This document shows, in pieces, positions 30,810 through 40,405 of a DNA stretch of 64,000 bases. This DNA comes from an uncultured Coriobacteriales bacterium (lineage in GTDB: Bacteria; Actinomycetota; Coriobacteriia; Coriobacteriales; UMGS124). The stretch covers positions 62,001 to 126,000 of the forward strand of contig CAKUAI010000005.1 in NCBI GenBank assembly GCA_934636245.1, in the 5' to 3' direction. Every line of letters starts with the position of its first letter. The stretch's first letter is position 1. The notes beneath the pieces were generated by a model. It saw only the letters and a list, made by a program, of their open reading frames with translations, searched no databases and was not told where the DNA came from. Made by a program: the position numbers and the translations under genes.

Positions 30810-32384
30810 ATGGGAATGCTTGAGCTGCATGTGCTGAGAAGCGGCGACAAGGGTTCGTGCGCCGCCGTGCGCCTGGCGGGTGCCGAGGAATTCGTCTGCG
30901 TCGACTGTGGCATCACGGGCACGACGTTTGCCGACGCGTGCGCTCAGACGGGGCTCATCCCGTTCAAGGTTCAAGCGTTCCTTATCACGCACTGCCATTC
31001 CAACCAGGTCAAAGGCCTCAAGTCGACGCTGACGTGGTTGCAGAAGCGCGGCGTGGTGCCTCAGGTGTACGTTGAGCCAGGGGTTCTGGCTGCAAGCCCT
31101 GTGCTCCAGGAGCTGCAGGGAATCGCCGATGTATGCGAGTTCCACACCAAGCAGCCCTTCTGGGTGGGCGACGTGTGCGTGCGGCCTTTCCGCACCTTCC
31201 ACAACAATGAGGACAAGGGCAGCTGTTACAACTTTCGTTTTGAGACGCGCGCCTCGGGCGATGAGCAGGCCGACTCGCTCGTGCTGCTTTCCGACGTGGG
31301 CGTGTTGAGTCGCGAGGCTCAAGGCGAGCTGCCCCATACACGTCTGCTCGCCATCGAAGCGAACTACGACACGAGCCTGCTCGACGAGGCAGCCCAGGCC
31401 AATCCCCAGGTGCGCTTTGCGGTAGACGTGCGCGGCAATTTCTCGAACGCCCAGGCGGCCTCCACGGTGCAGGCATACGCATGGCCGGGCCTCAAGGACG
31501 TCGTGGCGCTGTACCTGTCGCGCCAGTACAACGCTCCCAGCCGCGCGACCGCGGCCATCGAAGCGGCGCTTGAGCAGGCTGGATGCAAGGCGCATGTCGC
31601 CTGCGCTTCGCCTGATGAGACGCTGAGCGTGCTGCCGGAGGGCGAATCTGCGCGCGATGGCAATGGGACGGTGCCTGAAAAGCCCGCTGTAGAGAACGCT
31701 GCTGCTGAGATGCCTTGCGTTGCGGGCGGCGTTGCTAATATGGCCGCTCCCGAGGCATCCGTCTCCGAGATACCGGGCTGTAATGCTTCTGTCGAGAAGT
31801 CCGTCGCCGGAGCGCCCGTCACGGTGGCAGCTGGCGCTAGCCCAGTCAAGGACGAGCCAGTTTCTGAGCAGCTCGCTGCGGGGGAAGCCGTTGTTGAGCC
31901 GATTGCTTCGGGCGCACCTGCTGGAGATGGGTTCACTGACAAAGACCCAATTGCAGGGATGCCAACCCTTGAGACAGTGCCTGAAGCAACGGCTTCTGAG
32001 CCGTGCGTTTTTGAAACGCCTGCGCATGAGGTCGGAGTGGAAACGACTGCTTCCGAAACGTCTTTTGAGTCGCCTGCTCCTTACTCCGCTCCCGAAGACA
32101 TTCTCCTGCCTGAGCAGGCCCAGGAGATGGGCTACATCGACCTGCAAGGGCTGCTTGATCTCTGGACGCAGCGGGGCCGCCTGGCGGAGTCTCCCGCCAT
32201 CTCAGCCGAGGACCTCCTGCGCGCCCTTACTGCGGCCGACATGCTCGACCCGCGCGACATGACGCCTACCGACAAGGGTATTGAGCTGGGCGTTTGGGCT
32301 GCCTTCGAGACCGAGGGCCTCGCTCCTGTCTTCGCCGCCAGCATGGCAGGCAGGCTCTGGGAGCACGTGCAAGCCCTCTTGTAA
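30810..32384 (+). CDS. Metallo-beta-lactamase-fold protein (YycJ/WalJ-like) with changed metal site and long linker
   Basis: This 524-residue protein has an N-terminal domain (about 1-260) with the YycJ/WalJ-type beta-lactamase fold: SGDKGSCAAVR, then THCHSNQVKGL, FHNNEDKGSCYNF, LSDVGVL and EANYDTSLL. In active enzymes the first motif is THxHxDH; here Asp and the last His are Asn and Gln, and the later EANHD-type His is Tyr. The second metal site is therefore probably lost. Residues about 275-435 are a low-complexity A/E/P/V linker. The C-terminal 80 residues (MGYIDLQGLLDLWTQRGRLAE onwards) form a small helical domain. A structural or binding role may have replaced catalysis. Start ATG 30810 is 9 bp after the preceding stop. 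Confidence 0.75.
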   Translation: MGMLELHVLRSGDKGSCAAVRLAGAEEFVCVDCGITGTTFADACAQTGLIPFKVQAFLITHCHSNQVKGLKSTLTWLQKRGVVPQVYVEPGVLAASPVLQELQGIADVCEFHTKQPFWVGDVCVRPFRTFHNNEDKGSCYNFRFETRASGDEQADSLVLLSDVGVLSREAQGELPHTRLLAIEANYDTSLLDEAAQANPQVRFAVDVRGNFSNAQAASTVQAYAWPGLKDVVALYLSRQYNAPSRATAAIEAALEQAGCKAHVACASPDETLSVLPEGESARDGNGTVPEKPAVENAAAEMPCVAGGVANMAAPEASVSEIPGCNASVEKSVAGAPVTVAAGASPVKDEPVSEQLAAGEAVVEPIASGAPAGDGFTDKDPIAGMPTLETVPEATASEPCVFETPAHEVGVETTASETSFESPAPYSAPEDILLPEQAQEMGYIDLQGLLDLWTQRGRLAESPAISAEDLLRALTAADMLDPRDMTPTDKGIELGVWAAFETEGLAPVFAASMAGRLWEHVQALL

Positions 32385-32405
32385 CGCCCTCTTGTAGCGC
32401 GCGCC

Positions 32406-33857
32406 CTATCCGTCGTAGCGCCAGCTCTTGTCGGTGAGCATGCGGGCGAGTGCCAGCCCGATGGGCAGGCAGAAGATGATGATCATCGCGCGCAGGCCCC
32501 ACGACAGGGCGTCGCCTGCGTCGAGAATGCCCAGGTAGTACATCGCGCGGTACAGGTACAGGCCCGGCACCATGATGACGATGGACGGCACGGTGAGGCT
32601 GATGCGCGGCAGCGTCATCTTGAGGCCCACGACCGATGCGAGAAGTCCGGCGATAAGGGCGCCGATGAGGGCTGCGGCCTCAGGCAACATGCCGGCAAGG
32701 TCGATGAGCTCCAGACGTGTGGTGTTGGCGACGAGGCCGATGCAGGCCGCGGTGAAGGCCATGCGCGGCGTCGAGTTGAACATGATGGAGAATCCGAACA
32801 CGCCGATGAAGCTCATGAGGCACCTGAGCAGGCAGGTTGAGACAGGGTCGAGGCCCTGCGGCGCGAACTCGTTGGGCGTGAAGCCCACAATCATGGCCAC
32901 GATCCAGCCTGTGATGGTGGCAAGGAACACGATGGTGCCCGCATAGGTGAGTCGTTGCACGCCTGAGGCAAAGCGGAACTTCGCGAAGTCCAGCCCGCTT
33001 GTGATGAGTGGGAAGCCTGGGATGACGAAGAGCAACGCTCCGATATAGCCCGCCTCGTGCTGGAACGCATCGGGGATGAACAAAGACAGCACGCCAAGCG
33101 TGCCTAGGTAGAGAAGTCCGGCCAGTGCGACCGACACTATGTTTGCGCCAAAGTGGTTGAAGTGCTTCCTGCCGAGCGCCACGCGCGTGAAGTTGCCGAA
33201 TCCCGCTCCGATGAGCGCGCCGGTCATCTCGATGAGGCCGCCGCCGAGCAAAAAAACGAAGGCGAAGCATGCAAAGCCCGACGCCAGGCCAAGCTGCCAG
33301 GCGCTGTAGCGGGGATTGCGATGCTCGATCTCATCGAGCATCCGGTGGATGTCGTTCACGGTAAGCGTGTCGAGGTTGGCCTCGAGCTCGTCCTGGAAGC
33401 GCTCCATGATCTGAATGCGCTCGGTGTTGACGCCGGTTTTGGGCAGCGACACGACCTCGGTGAACGACGAGCGGCCGTCCGACACGGTGGAGTCGATGGA
33501 GACGAGGCTGACGTCGGCTGCGCATGACACGCCCAGCAGCGAGCCTATGTGCTGCATGGTGGCCTCAACGCGATAGGCTCCGGTTCCGCTTGAGAGCATG
33601 AGCTTGCCCGTGCGCGTCACGATGGACGACTTTGCGGTGATGCCGGCCTTGGTTGCCAGCACGTCGCCGTGCTCCTCCACGGTGGCGTGCCAGTCCATCT
33701 TGAGACGATTGAATACCTCATGGTGCGAGGAGGGGTCGTTCGTAAGCAGGCGATCGATGATGGTCTCAAGCTCCTTCTCATGCTGGCTTTGCGCCGGTTG
33801 AGCCTTCTCCTCCTTGGTCGCCTGCATGACTGCCGTGCCCTGTTGTGCCTCGTTCAT
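32406..33857 (-). CDS. ThrE-family threonine/serine exporter-like protein
   Basis: This 483-residue protein combines both ThrE domains. The N-terminal soluble part of about 190 residues (SGTGAYRVEATMQHIGSLLG is the conserved stretch) is followed by about ten membrane spans with FVIPGFPLITSGLDF and, near the end, VPGLYLYRAMYYLG. Such proteins export amino acids or related small compounds across the cytoplasmic membrane. Start ATG 33857 follows GGGAGCAGGA; the earlier in-frame ATG 33890 has no good site. The last codons lie 21 bp from the convergent stop of the beta-lactamase-fold gene, with no clear terminator between. Confidence 0.88.
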   Translation of the reverse strand: MNEAQQGTAVMQATKEEKAQPAQSQHEKELETIIDRLLTNDPSSHHEVFNRLKMDWHATVEEHGDVLATKAGITAKSSIVTRTGKLMLSSGTGAYRVEATMQHIGSLLGVSCAADVSLVSIDSTVSDGRSSFTEVVSLPKTGVNTERIQIMERFQDELEANLDTLTVNDIHRMLDEIEHRNPRYSAWQLGLASGFACFAFVFLLGGGLIEMTGALIGAGFGNFTRVALGRKHFNHFGANIVSVALAGLLYLGTLGVLSLFIPDAFQHEAGYIGALLFVIPGFPLITSGLDFAKFRFASGVQRLTYAGTIVFLATITGWIVAMIVGFTPNEFAPQGLDPVSTCLLRCLMSFIGVFGFSIMFNSTPRMAFTAACIGLVANTTRLELIDLAGMLPEAAALIGALIAGLLASVVGLKMTLPRISLTVPSIVIMVPGLYLYRAMYYLGILDAGDALSWGLRAMIIIFCLPIGLALARMLTDKSWRYDG

Positions 33858-33920
33858 TCCTGCTCCCGCTGGTTTTGCGCATGAGTGCATGCGCGGCCGA
33901 GCCGCTCACGCAGCCCTTCG

Positions 33921-35273
33921 CTAGCCTTTGATGGTGATCCCGGAGTTGCCGACGACCTCGGCCGTATGCTCCTGCATCCAGGCGAGGGCGTCGCTTCCCA
34001 GGCTCGACAGCAGGTAGTCGCCGGCGGCTTCTTCAGCGCTCATGTTGCTCACGAGGCGTACGTAGTCATCGGGCGTGCCGTCTGCCGAGTAGGTCCAGTA
34101 TTCTACAAGTGGGGTCCAGACAAGATTTTCGATACTGACCGATCCGGAGTCAGATATCACAATATCGCAACTGAACATGCCCGAAAGCACCGTCTCGGGG
34201 TAGTCGGTGTAGCTGCTCACGAAGTCGCCCATGCCGTAGACGCACGGCATGGTGGAGCTGCCGTCTGCCCGGGGAACCTGCTCGAAGCTCTGAATGACAT
34301 GGGCGTGGCTGCCGATGACCAGGTCTACTCCGGCATCGGCGCAGGTCTGGGCCACCTCGCGCTGCCAGTCGTTGGGGACGCTTGTGTATTCCTCGCCGCC
34401 GTGCATGTACACCACCACGGCGTCGGCCGCCGCACGGGCACGCGCATAGTCCTGCGCGAACGCTGCGGCGTCCCAGGGCACGGCGTAATAGTCATTGGGC
34501 AGGTCGGCCTGGTCGTAGCCGTTCTGGCCGTAGGAATAGGAGAGGAAGGCGACCTTGGCCCCCTTGCGCTCCACCACGCGTACCTGCGCGCGGTCCTCCT
34601 CGTCGGTGTAGCTGCCGATGAAGGCGATGTCCGGGTAGCCCTTCCACAGCTGCTGCATGTGCTCGATGGGGCCCGTCCAGTAGTCGTAGGTGTGGTTCGT
34701 GTTGGAGCTCACCACGTCAAATCCCGCATCTACCAGCGCCTGCGCCATGGAGTCGGGCGTGTTGTAGCTGGGGTAGCCGCTCCAGTCCCAGTCGGTGTTG
34801 CCTCCCAGGACGGTCTCCTGGTTGACGAAGGCGATGTCAAAGCCGCTCACGATGGGTGCAATCTCGCGGTACAAAGGCGAGAAATTGTACACGCCGTCGC
34901 CCGATCCGGCCCCGCCCCACATTTCGGCAATCTCCAGGGTGCGCTCATTGGCGAGATTGTCGCCCACGGCGCAGAACGTGATGCGGATGTCCCCTGAGTA
35001 TGCAGGCGCGTCGCCCGTGCCCGGTGCCGCGATGTCGCCGGGAACCGCGGAGGTAACGAGATGGGCGGCATCCGAGCTTGCATCTTCCGCCCCGCACGCG
35101 GTGCAGGCGAGGCCCAGCGTTCCCACGGCCGCGGTGGCCAGATACGTCGAGAACGAGCGGCGCGTGAGCCCCTGCTGGCCGCGCGCGCAATCCTGGGTGA
35201 GGGACGCACCGCCACCTTGGAGCTCAAAACGAGAGCTGGCGTGTGTGTCGGGATGCTGCGCGGCGTGGTTCAT
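33921..35273 (-). CDS. CapA-type (PGA_cap) metallophosphatase-fold exported protein
   Basis: This 450-residue exported protein has a twin-arginine signal (LTRRSFSTYLATAAVG, about residues 37-52) and a Cys-containing end (LACTAC), suggesting Tat export and perhaps lipidation. The body matches the CapA/PgsA calcineurin-like fold: CAVGDNLAN, FVNQETVLGG, SSNTNHTYDYW, VVYMHGGEEYTS, VIGSHAHVIQ and YGMGDFVSS. Family members act in poly-gamma-glutamate or other capsule metabolism, but no other capsule gene is nearby. Start ATG 35273 has GGAAGGA upstream. It lies 63 bp from the ThrE-like gene on the same strand and may share a transcript with it. Confidence 0.88.
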   Translation of the reverse strand: MNHAAQHPDTHASSRFELQGGGASLTQDCARGQQGLTRRSFSTYLATAAVGTLGLACTACGAEDASSDAAHLVTSAVPGDIAAPGTGDAPAYSGDIRITFCAVGDNLANERTLEIAEMWGGAGSGDGVYNFSPLYREIAPIVSGFDIAFVNQETVLGGNTDWDWSGYPSYNTPDSMAQALVDAGFDVVSSNTNHTYDYWTGPIEHMQQLWKGYPDIAFIGSYTDEEDRAQVRVVERKGAKVAFLSYSYGQNGYDQADLPNDYYAVPWDAAAFAQDYARARAAADAVVVYMHGGEEYTSVPNDWQREVAQTCADAGVDLVIGSHAHVIQSFEQVPRADGSSTMPCVYGMGDFVSSYTDYPETVLSGMFSCDIVISDSGSVSIENLVWTPLVEYWTYSADGTPDDYVRLVSNMSAEEAAGDYLLSSLGSDALAWMQEHTAEVVGNSGITIKG

Positions 35274-35407
35274 GACGGTCCTTCCGGCCTGGGATTTTCG
35301 CATTCTTTGATTCTAACCTTTTCAAGACGGCGGTTGCCGCGAGACGGGCCAATGGCTTTGCCTGTATGATGCTTGCGACTGCAAAACAGCGAAGGAGCGT
35401 GGAGAGC

Positions 35408-36019
35408 ATGGAGTTCGTAGGGTCAAACGACAAGCTCGGGGGCGAGAAGATTCGCCTCGCCGGCGACCGCGTGGCGAAGCCCACCCAGGAGAAGACTGCG
35501 CCGTTCCCCTGTGGCGTGCAGGGCATGGTGCCCTTGAGCACCAACAAGAAGGGCGGCGGCACGTTCACGACGTTCGTCTTCAAGGCGCCGCAGGACCTGG
35601 AGTGCCTGGAGGGCGTAATTGCCCAGCTCAACGCCATTATGGCGCAGGCGGAGGGCCTCGTTGACAACTGCCCGCTCGGCACGTTTGAGCATGTGCGCGT
35701 CGGCGTGAAGAGCCCGGGCTACAAGTTCTGCCATGTGGAGTACGCGCCTGTGGACAAGCGCGGGTTTGCCATGGCGTGCCCCGTGTGCCTGCATGTGGAG
35801 GAGGACGTCGCGCCCCATGAGCCCGGCGACAAGAGCGCCGTGGTTGAGTTCGACCGCGAGGGTGCCATCATGCGCGTGGCCGTGGACGTCTACCGCGAGG
35901 GCGGTTTCTTCTACCGCTTGACTGCCATGCAGGAGGAGGGTGCCCAGGGCCTGGCCGTCCACAAGGTGGAGACCGTCAATAAGAAGGGCGCGGCCAAGCT
36001 TCTCTATAAGCGCAGGTAA
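35408..36019 (+). CDS. Conserved-looking protein of unknown function
   Basis: This 203-residue soluble protein has mixed alpha/beta character and no signal or membrane span. It has six cysteines, one as a C-P-V-C pair (MACPVCLHVEEDVAPHEPGD, about residues 121-140) that may bind a metal or form a redox pair. No family was recognised. Start ATG 35408 follows AAGGAGCGTGGAGAGC; the upstream in-frame ATG 35366 has no good site. It is a single gene between divergent capA-like and convergent permease genes. Confidence 0.65.
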   Translation: MEFVGSNDKLGGEKIRLAGDRVAKPTQEKTAPFPCGVQGMVPLSTNKKGGGTFTTFVFKAPQDLECLEGVIAQLNAIMAQAEGLVDNCPLGTFEHVRVGVKSPGYKFCHVEYAPVDKRGFAMACPVCLHVEEDVAPHEPGDKSAVVEFDREGAIMRVAVDVYREGGFFYRLTAMQEEGAQGLAVHKVETVNKKGAAKLLYKRR

Positions 36020-36054
36020 CGGGCCCATGTTGCTTCATCTATAGCGAGCGCACG

Positions 36055-36107
36055 GAAAAGGCGCCCTGCAGGCCGGCGGAAAATCGCCAAGCCCGCAGGG
36101 CGCCTTG
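36055..36107. terminator. Bidirectional terminator
   Basis: AAGGCGCCCTGC (36058-36069) pairs with GCAGGGCGCCTT (36095-36106). A-rich on the left flank, with TTGCGTTG on the right. It serves the two convergent genes. Confidence 0.8.
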
Positions 36108-36130
36108 CGTTGCACGGTGTGCGATGCGCC

Positions 36131-37558
36131 TTATGCCACCAGGAAGAACTTCACGAGGAAGATGGCGGCGATGACGTAGGTCAGGATGTACTGCTTGCTG
36201 GCCTTGCCGGAGCACACGTTCATGACGGTGAAGGCGATGAGGCCGATGCCGATGGCGTGGCCGATGGAGCCGGAGACGGGCATGGCGATGAGCATGAGCG
36301 CCACGGGAACGACCTGGTCGAGGTCGTCGAGGTCGATCTTCTTCAGAGCCGAGAGCATGATGATGCCGACGTAGATGAGGGCAGCAGAAGTCGCCGGTGC
36401 GGGGATGATGGCCGCGATGGGGGCGATGAACATGCAGGCGAAGAACAGGATGCCGCAGGTGAGCGAGGTGAGGCCCGTGCGGCCACCGGCCTCGACGCCC
36501 GAGGCGGACTCGACGAAGGTCGTGACGGTGGAGGTGCCGGTGCAGGCGCCTACGATGGTGCCCACGGCGTCGGAGAGCATGGCTTCCTTCATCTGGGGCA
36601 TCTTGCCGTTCTCGTCGAGCATGCCGGCGCGGGAGGCGGTGCCCACGAGGGTGCCGATGGTGTCGAACATGTCGATCATGCAGAACGTGATGATGAGCGT
36701 GATGACGGTGAACCAGCCCATCTCGAGGAACGTGGCGAAGTTGAACTTGAAGAGCGTGAGCTCAGCCATGGCGCCGAAAGCGGGCACCCAGGAGGCGGTG
36801 GCCAGACCGTCGAACGGGTCGACGCCCAGGAAGATGGCCTCGCCGGCCCAGTAGATGACCGAGGCGATGAGCATGCCGAGGATGACGGCGGCGCGCATGC
36901 CGCGCTTGGCCATGAGGATGATGGCGAAGAGGCCCAGGAACATGGTGACCACGGTGAGCACCATGGTGGGGTAGGCGTCGCCCATGTTGGTTGCCACGGT
37001 GGTGGCCGAAAGCGAGCCGAAGAAGTCGCGCATCACGTAGAAGCAATTGCCGTTGCTGTCGTAGACGCCGGCGTTGGAGCCGATGCCGATGTTGAGCAGC
37101 ATGAGGCCGATAGCAGGTGCGATGCCGGTGCGCACGCCATAGGGGATGGCTTCGACGATCTTCTCGCGCACGTTGCACAGCGTGAGGATCAAAAACACGA
37201 TGCCTTCGGCGAGCACGATGATGAGGGCGGCTTGGAAGGAGGCGATGTAGCTCGCGCCCGTGAAGGAGGCGATCTGCGTTACGACCAGGGCAAAGAAGCT
37301 GTTGAGGCCCATGCCGGGGGCAAGGCAGAAGGGCTTGTTGGCCCAGAAGGCCATGCAGACCATGGCGATGCCGGAGGCCAGGCACGTTGCCAGGAAGACG
37401 GCGTTCCACAGCTCGTCGCCTCCGCCCGACCTGAAGTTGGTGAGCAGGTTCGGGTTCAGGGCGATGATGTATGCCATCGTCATGAACGTCGTGAGGCCGG
37501 CGGCGATCTCGGTCTTCACCGAGGTGCCGTTGGCTTTGAGCTTAAAGAGCTTCTCCAT
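36131..37558 (-). CDS. NCS2-family purine permease (AzgA/GhxP-like)
   Basis: This 475-residue membrane protein has about 13-14 spans. It shows the AzgA-type marks: TEIAAGLTTFMTMAYIIALN near the start, GMGLNSFFA, the IPYGVRTGIAPAIGL segment and, later, MIDMFDTIGTLVG and CTGTSTVTTFVESASGVEAG. These proteins take up hypoxanthine, guanine or adenine with protons. Start ATG 37558 follows AAAGGGAAGGGAC. A hairpin precedes the ribosome site, but no purine riboswitch pattern was recognised. It is a single gene. Confidence 0.92.
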   Translation of the reverse strand: MEKLFKLKANGTSVKTEIAAGLTTFMTMAYIIALNPNLLTNFRSGGGDELWNAVFLATCLASGIAMVCMAFWANKPFCLAPGMGLNSFFALVVTQIASFTGASYIASFQAALIIVLAEGIVFLILTLCNVREKIVEAIPYGVRTGIAPAIGLMLLNIGIGSNAGVYDSNGNCFYVMRDFFGSLSATTVATNMGDAYPTMVLTVVTMFLGLFAIILMAKRGMRAAVILGMLIASVIYWAGEAIFLGVDPFDGLATASWVPAFGAMAELTLFKFNFATFLEMGWFTVITLIITFCMIDMFDTIGTLVGTASRAGMLDENGKMPQMKEAMLSDAVGTIVGACTGTSTVTTFVESASGVEAGGRTGLTSLTCGILFFACMFIAPIAAIIPAPATSAALIYVGIIMLSALKKIDLDDLDQVVPVALMLIAMPVSGSIGHAIGIGLIAFTVMNVCSGKASKQYILTYVIAAIFLVKFFLVA

Positions 37559-37576
37559 GTCCCTTCCCTTTCGATA

Positions 37577-37598
37577 GCAACCCATTTTTGTGGGTTGG
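37577..37598 (-). promoter_or_regulatory. Leader hairpin before the purine permease gene
   Basis: CAACCCA-N6-TGGGTTG (37578-37597) lies just upstream of the ribosome site. A possible minus-strand -10 box TATTAT is at 37635-37640. The hairpin is too small for a purine riboswitch. Confidence 0.35.
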
Positions 37599-37787
37599 TG
37601 TCACAGGGTGCCTAAGGATGAGCACCATGGGGCATAATACTTGTTTTATCGCGCCCTGAAAACGCCTTCAGGCGCAAAAATGACTGATACATTGGCTTTT
37701 TTGACCGATTGAGCTGGTTGTTAGCTGAGTGAACCTTTTACAAGAGCGTTTTCCCTGGTTTTGGAAGGAAAGGACGAGGTGCGCGCG

Positions 37788-39164
37788 ATGGAGCTTTTGG
37801 CACCGGCGGGTGGCAAAGAACAGCTTGAGTATGCAATTCGCTTCGGTGCTGATGCAGTCTACCTTGCGTGCGAGCGCTTCGGCATGCGCAAGCGCGCCTC
37901 CAACTTCAAGGTGGAGGACCTGCCGTGGGTGAGCGCGTATGCCCACGAGCATGGGGCCGCCGTGCATGTGGCGTGCAACACGGTGATGCACGAGGATGAC
38001 CTCAAGGAGCTCCCGGCGTACTTCGAGGCCGTGCAGAAGGCCGGGGTCGACGCGCTCATCATCTCCGACATGGGGGCGTTTGCGCTGGCCAAGCGCTACG
38101 CGCCCGAGGTCGACCTGCACGTGAGTACCCAGGCGAGCGTGTCCAACTCCGCTGCCGCGCTTGCCTGGCACGAGCTGGGGGCGCGCCGCGTGGTATGCGC
38201 CCGCGAGATGTCGCTGGCAGACATCGCCGCGATGCACGCCGACCTGCCCGAATCCCTCGGGCTCGAGGTGTTCGCGCACGGCAGCATGTGCATGTCGTAC
38301 TCGGGACGCTGCATCATCTCCGACTTCTTGAACGGACGCCCCGCCAACGGCGGCCACTGCACGCAGCCGTGCCGCTGGGAGTGGAAGCTCGAGGAGCCGT
38401 CGCGTCCGGGCGAGACGTTCACGCTGGAGGAGGACGAGCGGGCGACGTATCTCTTCAGCTCGCGCGACCTCAACATGCTGGAGCACCTGGGCGAGCTTGA
38501 GGCTGCCGGCGTCGACTCGATCAAGCTCGAGGGCCGCGGCCGCGGCGCGTTCTACGCGGCGACCGTGACGGGCGCCTACCGCCGCGTGCTCGACGGCGAG
38601 GACCCGGCGGCTGTTGCGAGTGAGCTTGAGACGGTATCGCACCACCCCTATGGCACCGGCTTCTTCTTTGGCCCCGCGCACCAGGCTCCCTACCTGCGCC
38701 AATCCCAGTCCGAGTGGATGTGGGTCGCCGAGGTGCTGGAGTGCAAGCAGGTAGATGAAGTGGGCGAAGCCGCCGCGTGGGGTGCTGACGAGTCGTGTGC
38801 GGACGCCGCTGGCGCAGCTGCGTGCGCAGATCGCGGGGGCACTGATGTCACTGCCAGGCCTGCGAGCGAGGGGGTTGCCCATGCCGCTGCCTATCAGGTC
38901 GCCTTCCGTGCCCGCAACCGCTTCGACTGCTCAAGCGAGCTCGAGGTCCTCTCGCCGGGCCGCCCCAGCGAGTCCCTCCACGTTAGCGACTTGCGCTGGC
39001 AGCCCGCCGGTGCCGACGGCGCTGAGGGCGAGCTCGTCCAGCCTGTCCCTGCCGAGGTCGTCACACGCCAGATGGAGACCTACCTCATGACTTGCGACCG
39101 CCCCCTGCGCCCCCACGACATCGTCCGCGCCCGCCGCAAGCCCTCTGAGATGCCGCCGGAGTAA
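37788..39164 (+). CDS. U32-family TrhP-like tRNA uridine hydroxylase
   Basis: This 458-residue protein is of the U32 'peptidase' family, now known in TrhP (YegQ) and RlhA (YdcP) as RNA hydroxylation enzymes that use prephenate. It has MELLAPAGGKEQLEYAIRFGADAVYL at the start and the conserved cysteine region HGSMCMSYSGRCIISDFLNGR...GGHCTQPCRW (about residues 164-202), which supplies the iron-sulfur ligands. The length fits TrhP. Residues about 325-365 are a variable Ala/Asp-rich insert. Start ATG 37788 follows GGACGAGG. It likely modifies wobble uridine 34 in tRNA. Confidence 0.85.
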   Translation: MELLAPAGGKEQLEYAIRFGADAVYLACERFGMRKRASNFKVEDLPWVSAYAHEHGAAVHVACNTVMHEDDLKELPAYFEAVQKAGVDALIISDMGAFALAKRYAPEVDLHVSTQASVSNSAAALAWHELGARRVVCAREMSLADIAAMHADLPESLGLEVFAHGSMCMSYSGRCIISDFLNGRPANGGHCTQPCRWEWKLEEPSRPGETFTLEEDERATYLFSSRDLNMLEHLGELEAAGVDSIKLEGRGRGAFYAATVTGAYRRVLDGEDPAAVASELETVSHHPYGTGFFFGPAHQAPYLRQSQSEWMWVAEVLECKQVDEVGEAAAWGADESCADAAGAAACADRGGTDVTARPASEGVAHAAAYQVAFRARNRFDCSSELEVLSPGRPSESLHVSDLRWQPAGADGAEGELVQPVPAEVVTRQMETYLMTCDRPLRPHDIVRARRKPSEMPPE

Positions 39165-39181
39165 GGGGCCGGGAAGGGCGG

Positions 39182-40378
39182 TCAGCCCTTCCCCAACAGC
39201 CAGTCGAGTGCGTAGGCCCTCCGGATGCCGTCGTATGACTGCTCCCGAGAGTCGTCGAGCGTGAGGAGGGTCTTGGGATAGTTGTCGCGCACCCCCTCGA
39301 ATGACGATAGCTCCCGTTGCAGCGTTTCTTCATGGGCGGTTGACTCGCTGACCTGCCAATACTTCAAGCCCGCCGGACCGTTGGTCACAAAATCTATCTC
39401 GCCTGTGGGGCCATGACCCACATAGACGTTCTTTTCACGTCGAAGCAGCTCTAGGAACACGATGTTTTCGAGCATGCGCCCGGTGTCTCGCATGCTGTTC
39501 GAGCAGAGGATTCTGCGCAGGCCCATGTCGACGGCGTAGTATTTCTTTTCCTGCTTCATGATGCGCTTGCCCCTCAGATCGTATCGATCGGCCGGATATA
39601 TGAGGAACGCGGCCTCGAGCCCCTCGAGATAGCGCGTGACGGTGGGTGCGGAGACGGAGTTGCCAGCTGCCGTCATGGCCTTTGCGATAGACGAAGGGCT
39701 GGAGAGATTGCCCACGTTGTCGTAGAGAAACGTGCAGAGTTGTCGTAGCGCCGCCGCGCTGCTGCCTGTGCGTTGGGATACGTCTTTCACCAGGATGGTG
39801 TTCAAAATACCGTCGAGATAATCGAACGTCAAAGTGTCGTCGTCGCCAAGCATTGTTATCGCGGGAAACGATCCGTCATGCAGGAAGTTCGACCACAGGC
39901 GAGTTTGAGACGCCTCACCTTCGTGCGCGGCGGCGTACTCGGCGAACGAGAACGGCAGCATTCGGATCTCGACATATCGTCCCGACAGGAGAGTGGCGAG
40001 CGTGCCGCTCAGCAAGCATGCATTTGAGCCCGTTATGTACAGGTCAATGTTTCGTCGCACCTGGAGGCTGTCGATTGCCTTCTGGAAGTCGGGAACGTTT
40101 TGCACCTCGTCGAGCAACACGTAGTGCATTGTTTCATTGTCGCAGCGTGAGAGCACCGCATCGTGTAGGGCGTGGTATTCCAGCAGGGATTCGTTTTCCA
40201 GCAGCTCTAGGTTGATGTGGATGATTTGCTTTGGGTCGACTCCGCCTGATTGGAGGCGAGTTTTCCACTGTTCCATGAGCGTGGATTTGCCGCATCGACG
40301 TACGCCCGTGATGACCTTGATGACATCCTTGTCCTTCCAACGAGAAAGGCTGGATAGGTATCGGTCGCGCTCTATCAT
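39182..40378 (-). CDS. AAA ATPase with DUF4143 domain
   Basis: This 398-residue ATPase has Walker A GVRRCGKST (about residues 25-33), Walker B YVLLDEVQN, sensor motif YITGSNACLLSG and the C-terminal DUF4143 nuclease-like part (MLENIVFLELLRREKNVYVG, then GEIDFV). These proteins are widespread and often multi-copy in gut bacteria; their function is unknown, with links to mobile DNA or defence suggested. Start ATG 40378 follows GAGGAGC. Three A/T-rich dyads in the promoter (40406-40502) could be operators. The stop lies 17 bp from the convergent U32 gene. Confidence 0.88.
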   Translation of the reverse strand: MIERDRYLSSLSRWKDKDVIKVITGVRRCGKSTLMEQWKTRLQSGGVDPKQIIHINLELLENESLLEYHALHDAVLSRCDNETMHYVLLDEVQNVPDFQKAIDSLQVRRNIDLYITGSNACLLSGTLATLLSGRYVEIRMLPFSFAEYAAAHEGEASQTRLWSNFLHDGSFPAITMLGDDDTLTFDYLDGILNTILVKDVSQRTGSSAAALRQLCTFLYDNVGNLSSPSSIAKAMTAAGNSVSAPTVTRYLEGLEAAFLIYPADRYDLRGKRIMKQEKKYYAVDMGLRRILCSNSMRDTGRMLENIVFLELLRREKNVYVGHGPTGEIDFVTNGPAGLKYWQVSESTAHEETLQRELSSFEGVRDNYPKTLLTLDDSREQSYDGIRRAYALDWLLGKG

Positions 40379-40405
40379 GAACGGCTCCTCGGTGTGGAAT
40401 GAAAA

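Noticed and set aside
36110..37615. A 501-codon frame opposite the purine permease gene
   Set aside because: It is antisense to a well-conserved membrane protein; the product is almost only D, E, G, H and A.
37559..37660. Purine riboswitch before the NCS2 permease gene
   Set aside because: The leader has one short hairpin and lacks the three-way junction core sequences of the purine aptamer.
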